This document shows, piece by piece, positions 26,452 through 34,663 of a DNA stretch of 64,000 bases. Position 1 is the stretch's first letter. Each line of letters starts with the position of its first letter. The notes beneath the pieces were generated by a model. That model had not been told where the DNA came from and made no database searches. It saw nothing but the letters and a program-made list of their open reading frames with translations. Position numbers and translations under genes: made by a program. This stretch comes from Legionellaceae bacterium (GTDB taxonomy: Bacteria > Pseudomonadota > Gammaproteobacteria > Legionellales > Legionellaceae): the NCBI GenBank assembly GCA_018061965.1, contig JAGOTG010000003.1, positions 62,001 to 126,000 on the forward strand, written 5' to 3'.

Positions 26452-26595
26452 GAATCTGTCTTCACAGTCGCTAGGCTGAGTCAAAATGCCTTGATTTTTG
26501 AGGACCGCAGCGCAGTATACGTATAAGTATGTGAGCACGGACCGGAGAAAATCGAGGCATTTCGACCAGCATAGTAGACTGTGAAGACAGATTCT
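26451..26595. repeat. Palindromic element C, 145 bp with 19-bp inverted ends
   Basis: AGAATCTGTCTTCACAGTC at the left is the exact reverse complement of GACTGTGAAGACAGATTCT at the right. A second, inner arm (AAATGCCTTGATTTT with AAAATCGAGGCATTT) makes the whole a long hairpin around TATACGTATAAGTATG. It separates tilS, whose last stop base is the first base of the element, from the transporter gene. Confidence 0.85.
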
Positions 26596-26613
26596 AAGAA
26601 AAGCTGATCACAC

Positions 26614-27873
26614 ATGATTAATCCGCTCATCGCTATTACCCGTAAACATGCCATATTATTTGCAGCCTATTTGGTGTTCTATGAGTTTTTAGTGTACATT
26701 GCCAATGATATGATTATGCCGGGCATGCTCACAGTGGTTCAGGATTTTCATGCGGATGAATCACGCATTGCGACGTCTTTGACGGCTTATATTTTAGGCG
26801 GTGCTTCGCTCCAATTATTGTTAGGCCCTATTTCAGACCGTTTTGGGCGACGACCAGTGATGTTGCTTGGATCTGCGTTGTTCTCAGTGGTTACTTTGTT
26901 GCTGCCGTGGGTACACACCATGGATCAATTCCTAATAGGCCGTTTTTTTGAAGGCATGGGATTATGTTATATCCATGTTGTGGGCTATGCGTTATTACAA
27001 GAAATTTTTTCGGATGAAGATGCCATTCGTGTGATTGCAATCATGGCAAACGTGGCTATTTTAGCCCCTTTATTGGGTCCCTTGGCGGGTTCGGTTTTTT
27101 TGCAATACGCTACCTGGCGCGCGATTTTTTATTTGATTGGTGGCTTGTCTGTATTGGCGTTATGGGGTCTATGGCATTACATGCCAGAATCGGTTGGGCA
27201 GATAAAGCATGATGGCAAAATGATCAAACGTATCAATATCTCTTTATCCTCGATCTTAGGGAATTACAAAATTTTAGCGCAACATCCTAAATTTGTGTTG
27301 GGTACGTTTGCACATGCCATACTGGGTATTCCTTGCGTCGTCTGGATTGCTTTATCGCCAGTGATGCTGGTGAGTAGGGCACATATGTCTATGGTCATGT
27401 ATGGAGTTTGGCAAATCCCCGTGTTTGGTGCAATTATTGTAGCGAATATTTTATTATCCTATTTGTCACGTCGTTGTTCGATCCTGCGCCTGTCTTTCAT
27501 TGGCAGCATGATTGTTTTTTTCGGATTGGCTCTCATGTGTCTGTTTCCTTACTTTTATGGTGTAGAACCTTTTGGTTTGATGCCAGGTTTGGTGATCTAT
27601 TGTCTGGGATATGGGATGGCTGCTACGCCGTTATATCGATTTATTTTGTTCTCTACTCAGATTGGCACAGGAACCACTTCGGCATTGATTAGTACGATAA
27701 CGATGTGTAGTTTGGCGGCAGGAACTGAGTTGGGGAATCGTTTGTTTGCGGTGGATGGCAACCGTAGCATAGCAAACTATGTAGGGTGGATAGCGGTGAT
27801 CTATCTTGCTTGTGCGTGTGCTAGTTTATTGCTACACAAACGTCAGAAAAGCTTGGGAGTGGAGAATTTATGA
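26614..27873 (+). CDS. MdfA-like multidrug efflux transporter (MFS)
   Basis: Twelve-helix major facilitator of the Bcr/CflA/MdfA drug:proton antiporter group, 419 aa. [17 protein letters not shown] in helix 1 has the acidic residue at the MdfA Glu26 position, and motif A is [14 protein letters not shown]. Motif C-like [10 protein letters not shown] lies in helix 5. The match to MdfA runs through helices 1-6 ([37 protein letters not shown]). Its stop overlaps the rnhB start by 4 bp, so both are translated from one message. Confidence 0.88.
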
Positions 27874-28430
27874 TAGCAGGTGTAGATGAAGTAGGGCGTG
27901 GTCCCTTAGCAGGACCTGTTGTGGCGGCTGCAGTGATATTGGATATTGAGATTCCTGGGATTAAAGATTCAAAAAAAATGACCGCCAAAAACAGAGCGAT
28001 TTTAGCCGAAAAAATAAAAACGCATGCGCTTGCTTATGCTTATGGCCGCGCGGAAGTAGACGAAATTGATTGCTTGAATATTCACCACGCCACATTGCTT
28101 GCCATGCAACGCGCTATTGAGGCATTGTCTATTCAGCCAAGCAAGGTATGGATAGATGGATTATATATCCCACAGGTTACTCCGGCCTGCGAAGCGGTAG
28201 TCAAAGGAGATAGCCTGATTTACCAAATTTCTGCAGCCTCTATTTTGGCTAAGGTGTACCGCGATGCAGAATTGACTGCAATGGATTTGGTGTATCCCGG
28301 ATATGGATTTGCTGCGCACAAAGGATATGGTACGAAACAACATCAAAGGGCATTACAGGCACTTGGTCCTTGTCCGATTCATCGAAAGAGCTTCAATCTA
28401 ACGTTTCCCCCTGACGTCTGCTTATCATGA
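27870..28430 (+). CDS. rnhB: Ribonuclease HII
   Basis: Cleaves RNA in RNA-DNA hybrids and single misincorporated ribonucleotides. Catalytic residues are in [20 protein letters not shown] (Asp, Glu) and later [15 protein letters not shown] with the conserved acidic residue; [10 protein letters not shown] supplies the third. The 186-aa length is normal. It begins in an ATGA overlap with the transporter gene. Confidence 0.95.
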
Positions 28431-28514
28431 TTTTGCCCTCAATAAGAAATTAAAAAATATAGTTGTTTTGAATTTCATAGTATACTGTCAAAATTTTTTC
28501 AATGTGAGCACTCT

Positions 28515-30422
28515 ATGCCATACGAACAACAGGAAGTCCAACCATCGAATGATTTGAAAAAAACTGCAATTCAAACGTTGAGCCAACAATGTTTTTTAGC
28601 GATGAGCAATGAATGGAATACGATTCTTAGCGGTCCGCCAATCATACGTAAAAAAGCTAAGGAATTGATTCCTCTCAGCATTGCATATGTATTGAGAAAT
28701 ACTTTCAGTAGAACCCGCGTGGCTTATAGGGCGGCATTGTATCGGAAACTATCACACTCTGTTCACACTGATCGATGGAATGATACGCTAAAGGATTTAA
28801 ATTCGCCTGCAGGTCATTTTCTACGTAAATATGAGGATTGGGTAAATCAATTTCCCGAATCAGATAGAGATGAACTTAAGCGTCAATTGAGTGCTATTTT
28901 AAAAAGAATTTCAGACGAATTTGCGTCCGATTTCGACTACGACACTCACCCTCCAATCTGTGAGCTTTCAAGGTTTGAGAAAGCGGAATTAGATATCATG
29001 AGAGCAGCGAAAATTCGGTATACCGCTAACGGTGCTCTTTTTTTTAAGTATTTTCACAGTTTATTATATTACTCATTGAGTTTTCTATATTTTATCGCTG
29101 CCTTGACCATTGTCCTTTACGGAATGTTGGTATTTCCTGTGGTGATTCTACTTAAAATTTCCCCCTTATTTTTGGCTCAGAAGCTGATTAACTTTTATTG
29201 TCATATGATTGCCTATTTTATGGGTTTTTATCTTGGGCAACACTTTAGTTTTTTACAGATGCTACTTTTGGGTGAAAAAGCTTATAGGGAAGCATTGAGA
29301 GATTTTATTCCCGAGACAGAATTAGCGAACTATTTGCGTACACTATATAATCCTGAAGTTAATTTGAATAATGAGTCGGATGCTAGAGTTTTTGCTTATA
29401 GCAAAGCGAAAATAAATAATGCTCGTTTGTGGCTTAATTCCGATGGTAATAAAATGCAGTCTCCTTTTAATAGACTTCTTTTAAATCAATATGATTTGAA
29501 TAATGATAGTTTGTTGGTCATGTATAGCCGAAATTTTATGGGGGTTCGTCATGCGAAATTTTTAGTTTCGGCCATGTATAAAACATATATGCAGCGTTTT
29601 CCTGTTACTCAGCTGGCATGGACGACACATGATCCTCTAAAAGGTCATTCTAACGATCTTACAGAAGAAAAATCTACTTTTTTTCGATACGTCAAAGAAA
29701 GTAGCAGAGCACATAAAATTATTAATCACATTGACCAGGTCTCTAAAGATTTCAGTGGATTCGAACCTTGGTTAGATTCGCAGGACAATACAACAGCGGT
29801 GCATTGGATTGATGATGCGTTATATGGTTGGGACAATGGCGATCTAAAAAAACTAAGCTTTGGTGACAAAAGATTAAATTGTTTACCGATCGATATTGTG
29901 CGCACCGGAGATAGTTTTTTTATTGTGTATAGTCAGGCTAATGGTACTCGTAGCCTGCAACGATTAAATATGGATACGCCTACTGGCCAACCCCCTCAAC
30001 CCCAGTATATTTTGTCTGGCAATGATTTGTTTTTTTATGACGGAATCCAAATAAATTGTACTGAAATTGAGTGCTCAGTCGCTATCCTTGCTCGTCGATT
30101 TCCTCCTGGAACGCAAATAACTGCCTTGGAAGGTGATGCGTTGTCTTGTGTTGAATCGACGGCCGCGCATTATCCTAATCGTTGGTATGGACTACGTTAT
30201 ATGCAAACTGTCTTGACGCTTGTATTAAGAATGTTGTTTTTTGTACCAATATTAATTTTAGACTCGATGGTTCGTTTGTTTAATCCAATAACACCTACTG
30301 AATCCCAAATGAAAGTGTTGGGTGAGGTTGCTGCTTATCCTCTTAAATTTTTCTATAAATGGCCTATAGATGTGTATGATTATTTTCAGCCCCCAACTCA
30401 GCCTCAGCCAGGCATGCTCTAG
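28515..30422 (+). CDS. Unrecognised membrane protein, 635 aa
   Basis: No family recognised. A soluble N-terminal ~175 residues is followed by a hydrophobic region (~180-250) with about three membrane segments (YSLSFLYFIAALTIVLYGML, VFPVVILLKISPLFL, FYCHMIAYFMGFYLG). A second soluble region of ~310 residues and a final hydrophobic stretch near 565-590 follow. A -10-like TATACT lies at 28481, about 30 nt before the ATG, without a good -35. The gene is followed by a tandem-AAA membrane protein on the same strand after 228 bp. Lower GC and codon use than rnhB hint at a different history. Function unknown. Confidence 0.75.
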   Translation: MPYEQQEVQPSNDLKKTAIQTLSQQCFLAMSNEWNTILSGPPIIRKKAKELIPLSIAYVLRNTFSRTRVAYRAALYRKLSHSVHTDRWNDTLKDLNSPAGHFLRKYEDWVNQFPESDRDELKRQLSAILKRISDEFASDFDYDTHPPICELSRFEKAELDIMRAAKIRYTANGALFFKYFHSLLYYSLSFLYFIAALTIVLYGMLVFPVVILLKISPLFLAQKLINFYCHMIAYFMGFYLGQHFSFLQMLLLGEKAYREALRDFIPETELANYLRTLYNPEVNLNNESDARVFAYSKAKINNARLWLNSDGNKMQSPFNRLLLNQYDLNNDSLLVMYSRNFMGVRHAKFLVSAMYKTYMQRFPVTQLAWTTHDPLKGHSNDLTEEKSTFFRYVKESSRAHKIINHIDQVSKDFSGFEPWLDSQDNTTAVHWIDDALYGWDNGDLKKLSFGDKRLNCLPIDIVRTGDSFFIVYSQANGTRSLQRLNMDTPTGQPPQPQYILSGNDLFFYDGIQINCTEIECSVAILARRFPPGTQITALEGDALSCVESTAAHYPNRWYGLRYMQTVLTLVLRMLFFVPILILDSMVRLFNPITPTESQMKVLGEVAAYPLKFFYKWPIDVYDYFQPPTQPQPGML

Positions 30423-30650
30423 TTCAATGAATGAATCTGCAGTGTTGCATAGAATCGAGATCTAAGATTTTAGAGGAGAGATATACGATGCTGTGAGGGT
30501 TGATTCTAATAACAGGTTTTGGACATGACCATGTTGATATTCGTCTAGTGAGAACACTCGCAATAGGTAGTAAAACAAGCTTTTGTGTGTTATAAAATCG
30601 CACCATGCATTCTTATAAAACTATTTTCCATCTTGAAACCGGAGGAAGCT

Positions 30651-33062
30651 ATGCCGAAAGTTGATATCCAGCTGATTCACAAAGCATCTCAAGCTTATTT
30701 GAATGACCCGATTTTAAAACCGTTTGCAGCAATTGATCTTACGGAACCACAAAGTTCGATTGACCGGCTCTTAGGGAACGCTCGAGAAGCGAAAATCATT
30801 CCAGAAGTGTCTGTGGTACATGAAAAAAAGAAAATTGTTCAAGAAATACTCCAGACAAACTCTGTGCTTCAAGTAGCTGATATTTTAGATAGACATGACC
30901 ACGGCGCCCTGACGAATCGGGAATTTTTACAAAAAACCAATAGTGCGTATTTGTCTTGGATATTTCTTCGGTTACAAGTAAATCTTTTGGTGCAGAATTT
31001 AAAAAACTCTCGTTATTTGCCATTCTTATGGCTTGCGCTTCCTACAACTACCATAGCCATAAATGGAGGTATTGGGCTTTACCTGGGTATAGCGGTTGTA
31101 ACAATGCTGGTTTATGCTTTTTTGCGCGCAGCTTATGCCGTCTTTCAGATTTATCAAGCTTCGTGTGCGTTTGAAGTTCGGAGCCAAAAATTAATTACTG
31201 AGCTTGATACGCCAGTTGTCCAAGACTATAACGTAACATCGATAACCGAGATTTTGCAGCAGTTTGATTTGGTTTATGATGCAGATGGAAATTGGTTAGA
31301 CAGCATTATCGAAAGCCCCGATCAATGGCAGGACAGAAAATCAGCAGATGGTTCCCCTCTTTTATACACAGTCTTGACGTGTCAGAATCCAAACTACTCT
31401 TTGGCAATAATCAAAAAGTTACAACAAGTGGTATCGCTTTTTAGCGATCAGAAATATATACGAAATGACAAAAATGAAACACCTATGTATGTGCTTAATC
31501 GCTCGGATATATATGGTTTTAAACATTTGCTAGATGTGTATGATGCGCATCTATTTCAAGACCAATTCAATAAAATAGATAGATTCTTGATGAGTGTGCG
31601 CACTCAACGTAAGAAAACCAAAGCTTTACTCTTGCTTGAAGGCGTATCAGGTACTGGAAAATCGCAAACAGTGATGGAGTATATTGGAAAAAACAAGAAT
31701 TTTAAGGTGCATCGCTGGGAGGCAGGAGATAAGGGGGATGCTTTTGTGGGTGGTTTGGCGGGGCGTGCAGGAGGTTTTTTTGCAGATATTATGAAGCAAG
31801 CGCGTGAAAATCCGCATAACCAATATGCTATCTATTTGGATAATATCGATGTTATTTGTGGCACGAAAGGTAAGGACACACAAGAATGGATCAAAGCTCT
31901 GGCAGGACAATTCTGCCACTATATCGATAAGATTCGTCAAGAAAGTACTAATATTATTGTTATCGGAACGACGCGATCTGCGCTTGATATGGATGTTTCC
32001 CTGTTGGATCATAGTGATCGTGTACGCTTTCCCTTGCCAACCGAACAGCAAAGACACAGCTTGTTGCAGCATGCGTTTATAGAAACTTTGGTATCTTCTA
32101 GGCAAATTCAACAACTGGTTCAAGCTACCGAAGGTTGGTCGCATCGTGCTTTGGTGTCTATCGTTTCCAATTTAGACAAAGAAACCGTGGTAACTGATGA
32201 ACAGATGGAAGAAGCTCTGGAGAGAATTAGAGCTAATCTAGAGTTTGATTTTACTAAGATGTATCCTCATACCCAAATTATCTTGCCTAAGTTTCTTAAA
32301 ACCAATGCTTTTTTAAATTATCGAATTGTAACGCCCCCCAGTATTGCAGAATGTTTAAACAAATTAAGCAAGTATTTACGTCATCCGGAGTGTTACGACC
32401 GCACCCCGATGCATACACTGATGTACGGACCCCCAGGCGGAGGCAAAACCACGGCGATTCGTAATTTTTGCGAAGAGATGAACCTACCTTTTATAGTTAT
32501 CAAATCTGGGATTTCTGCTAGTGATTTGAGCAAAGCCTTGGAATCAGTGAATGAGTTTAAGTATGCGTTGGTTTTCATCGATGAAATCGATAGTTTTCCG
32601 CATACCGGAGAGCTCTTGAAACAAATGGATGGCTTTGCTGCAAATAATACGATCTTGATTGGCGCCACGAATAAGCCCGCTCAGGTCATTGCAGCAGGAG
32701 AAGGTGCTTTGGGGGATAGATTTCATTTTAAAGTACATGTCCCAGGATTAACCGCAGAGCAACGCGCCAATTTTATCAAATGGAAAGTGGCTAAACAATT
32801 GGAACGAACTGATGGTTTGTTACAAGCTAACGCAGATCTAGCTGAACAGATATCGGCGTCAGCTGCCTGTCTAAGTTTGGCTGTTTCCAGCCAAACGCTC
32901 TCTATGCGATCCCTTGCGAATCACATAAACAGTTTTTTTGGTGAGCGAAGATATGATGCTCAATATGGTTCGTCTGAGGCTCAGACTGTAACGGTCGGTC
33001 TGGATGATTTTGATACGGAATTAAAACAGGTCTCGGAAAATCAAATAATTAAAACGTATTGA
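30651..33062 (+). CDS. Membrane-anchored protein with two AAA ATPase modules, 803 aa
   Basis: ATG at 30651 follows GGAGGAAG at ideal spacing; earlier in-frame codons are untypical. Residues ~121-165 form one or two membrane segments. The first ATPase module has Walker A EGVSGTGKSQT (~330) and a Walker B-like YAIYLDNIDVI, where Asn follows Asp in place of the usual catalytic Glu. The second has canonical GPPGGGKTT (~592), ALVFIDEIDSF and the sensor-like TILIGATNKPAQV. So module 2 is probably the active ATPase and module 1 may bind ATP without efficient hydrolysis. No protease or known N-domain is attached, so this is not FtsH or ClpB. Substrate and site of action unknown. Confidence 0.82.
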   Translation: MPKVDIQLIHKASQAYLNDPILKPFAAIDLTEPQSSIDRLLGNAREAKIIPEVSVVHEKKKIVQEILQTNSVLQVADILDRHDHGALTNREFLQKTNSAYLSWIFLRLQVNLLVQNLKNSRYLPFLWLALPTTTIAINGGIGLYLGIAVVTMLVYAFLRAAYAVFQIYQASCAFEVRSQKLITELDTPVVQDYNVTSITEILQQFDLVYDADGNWLDSIIESPDQWQDRKSADGSPLLYTVLTCQNPNYSLAIIKKLQQVVSLFSDQKYIRNDKNETPMYVLNRSDIYGFKHLLDVYDAHLFQDQFNKIDRFLMSVRTQRKKTKALLLLEGVSGTGKSQTVMEYIGKNKNFKVHRWEAGDKGDAFVGGLAGRAGGFFADIMKQARENPHNQYAIYLDNIDVICGTKGKDTQEWIKALAGQFCHYIDKIRQESTNIIVIGTTRSALDMDVSLLDHSDRVRFPLPTEQQRHSLLQHAFIETLVSSRQIQQLVQATEGWSHRALVSIVSNLDKETVVTDEQMEEALERIRANLEFDFTKMYPHTQIILPKFLKTNAFLNYRIVTPPSIAECLNKLSKYLRHPECYDRTPMHTLMYGPPGGGKTTAIRNFCEEMNLPFIVIKSGISASDLSKALESVNEFKYALVFIDEIDSFPHTGELLKQMDGFAANNTILIGATNKPAQVIAAGEGALGDRFHFKVHVPGLTAEQRANFIKWKVAKQLERTDGLLQANADLAEQISASAACLSLAVSSQTLSMRSLANHINSFFGERRYDAQYGSSEAQTVTVGLDDFDTELKQVSENQIIKTY

Positions 33063-33082
33063 GGAATCAAAGGGAATGATTC

Positions 33083-33515
33083 TGAGGACAATGATGTTAA
33101 GGACTTTGCCCAGGTTGCTCGCCTCATTTTTAAAAAACTGAGACTTGTTTGGGCCTTCCACAACTACGTCACCGTTTTAATTTCTTTTTAACTGTAGCGT
33201 TGTTCGATGTCAGTGTTTCGGGGTCCTGTCGCTCCGGTATCCCAGCGTGCTCGCAAGCTGCGCGCGCTAGGAGCCCTCCGTAGCGCCACCCCTCAATCAA
33301 GATCGATCTCCATTGAAGGGTGGCATGTTGGTTGCTATTTTGCGCGCGCAGCCTGCGAGCACGGAAAATAGTAACTAATATGACAGGACCCCGAAACACG
33401 GCTTTCAAGCAACAGCTCGTTTAAAAGGAAATTGGAGCGGTGACATAACGTGTAGATTTTTGAGACAAGCCTAGGTTTTTTAAAAATGAGGAGATCACTC
33501 AGTCCTTAGTCCTCA
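33083..33515. repeat. Long palindromic element D (433 bp including an inner insertion)
   Basis: The left arm begins TGAGGACAATGATGTTAAGG and runs through CGCCTCATTTTTAAAAAACT and GTCACCGTTTTAATTTC. The right arm carries the complements (GAAATTGGAGCGGTGAC, TTTTTTAAAAATGAGGAG, ACTAAGGACTGA reversed) and ends GTCCTCA at 33515. The arms match from the ends to the centre, where a second palindrome (33213-33399) sits. The whole gap of 482 bp between the AAA gene and convergent rodA is occupied by this structure. Confidence 0.85.
33213..33399. repeat. Inner palindrome, 187 bp, inserted in the centre of element D
   Basis: GTGTTTCGGGGTCCTGTC at the left is the exact reverse complement of GACAGGACCCCGAAACAC at the right. 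Inner arms continue with CGTGCTCGCAAGCTGCGCGC / GCGCGCAGCCTGCGAGCACG and GCCACCCCTCAAT / ATTGAAGGGTGGC. It is much more GC-rich than the surrounding arms, which fits an independent element. Confidence 0.85.
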
Positions 33516-33544
33516 CCCCTAGCGGGTTAGTGTTTTTTTCTTAC

Positions 33545-34663
33545 TCACAAATTATTGAATAATATTCTGTGTGAACTAATCGACATCAAAATCCCAAAAC
33601 TAGCTAAAAACGTGATCATAGCAGAGCCGCCATAGCTCACTAAGGGAAGGGGAATGCCCACTACAGGCACAATGCCCATGACCATGCTGATATTAACGAA
33701 GGCGGATAAGAAAAAAGTCATGATCAGACCCGCAGCCAGCAGTCGCGTAAAAGTTGTTTGGGCATTTTGCACGATGCTGAGGCCACGAAACGTAATTAAG
33801 ACCACACATAAAATTAACAGAATGCTACCGATAAACCCAAATTCCTCTCCGCAGACAGCAAAGATAAAATCGGTAGCGTGCTCGGGCAAGAAATTTAAAT
33901 GCGATTGACTACCCTCTAACCAGCCTTTGCCAAATGCGCCGCCCGAGCCGATGGCAATTTTGGACTGAATAATATGGTAACCACTGCCTAAGGGATCTTG
34001 TTCGGGATCTAACAGTGTGAATATGCGTTGTTTTTGATAGTCATGGAGCATATGCCAACCCAGAGGGGCCGCTAAGATCACTGAGACACCCAAGAACACA
34101 ATGACGCGGAGTGGGATGCCAGCCATGAAGATGACGCATAAACCGCTGGCGCTTACCATAATGGCTGTGCCCAAATCGGGTTGTTTGGCAATCAGTACAG
34201 CGGGCAGAAATATCAACAATCCAGTCAAAAGAAAGTATTTCACATCAAGGGGGTATTTGGTGCGACGATCTAAATACCAAGCACTCATCATAGGCACGGC
34301 TAATTTCATAATCTCCGAAGGTTGAAAGCGAAATACGCCTAAATCTAACCAACGTTGGGCTCCTTTCCCGATTTTACCCATGATCATCACGGCGATTAGC
34401 AAGGTTAGCCCTATACCGTACAGCCATGGGGCCCAAACTTTATATTTATGCGGCGGAATAAACGCAAAAATAGTCATGACACCTAAGGCTAATGTCAAAC
34501 GCATGGCTTGCCGAAACACCATATTGAAATTTTCATTGGAAGCACTGTATAAGATCACCAGTCCAAATGAGATTAACAACAATAGCAGTCCTAGTAGAGG
34601 TAAGTCTAAAGGTAATGAGCGCTCTGTAAAGCGATACATTGGTTTGGTTTTAAGCTGCTTCAT
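33545..34663 (-). CDS. mrdB: Peptidoglycan glycosyltransferase / rod shape protein RodA
   Basis: SEDS-family polymerase that works with PBP2 in cell elongation. About ten membrane segments; recognisable segments include FQPSEIMKLAVPMMSAWYL, KQPDLGTAIMV with the catalytic-site Asp, PEHATDFIFAVCGEEFGFIG and GIPLPLVSYGGSAM. I start at the ATG at 34663 (MKQLKTKPMYRF), which has AGG 7 nt upstream and overlaps mrdA by 14 bp; ATG at 34639 is the alternative. Length ~372 aa is normal. Confidence 0.95.
   Translation of the reverse strand: MKQLKTKPMYRFTERSLPLDLPLLGLLLLLISFGLVILYSASNENFNMVFRQAMRLTLALGVMTIFAFIPPHKYKVWAPWLYGIGLTLLIAVMIMGKIGKGAQRWLDLGVFRFQPSEIMKLAVPMMSAWYLDRRTKYPLDVKYFLLTGLLIFLPAVLIAKQPDLGTAIMVSASGLCVIFMAGIPLRVIVFLGVSVILAAPLGWHMLHDYQKQRIFTLLDPEQDPLGSGYHIIQSKIAIGSGGAFGKGWLEGSQSHLNFLPEHATDFIFAVCGEEFGFIGSILLILCVVLITFRGLSIVQNAQTTFTRLLAAGLIMTFFLSAFVNISMVMGIVPVVGIPLPLVSYGGSAMITFLASFGILMSISSHRILFNNL

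Noticed and set aside
22443..26595. Treating the two 145-bp palindromes as a composite transposon carrying birA, the phosphopantetheinyl transferase, accA and tilS
   Set aside because: Their terminal sequences are unrelated, and accA-tilS is a core chromosomal arrangement.
33169..33408. A 79-codon open frame on the minus strand inside the nested palindrome (RRLRAQNSNQHATLQ type)
   Set aside because: It lies wholly within the inner inverted repeat, has no ribosome site, and its sequence follows from the palindrome.
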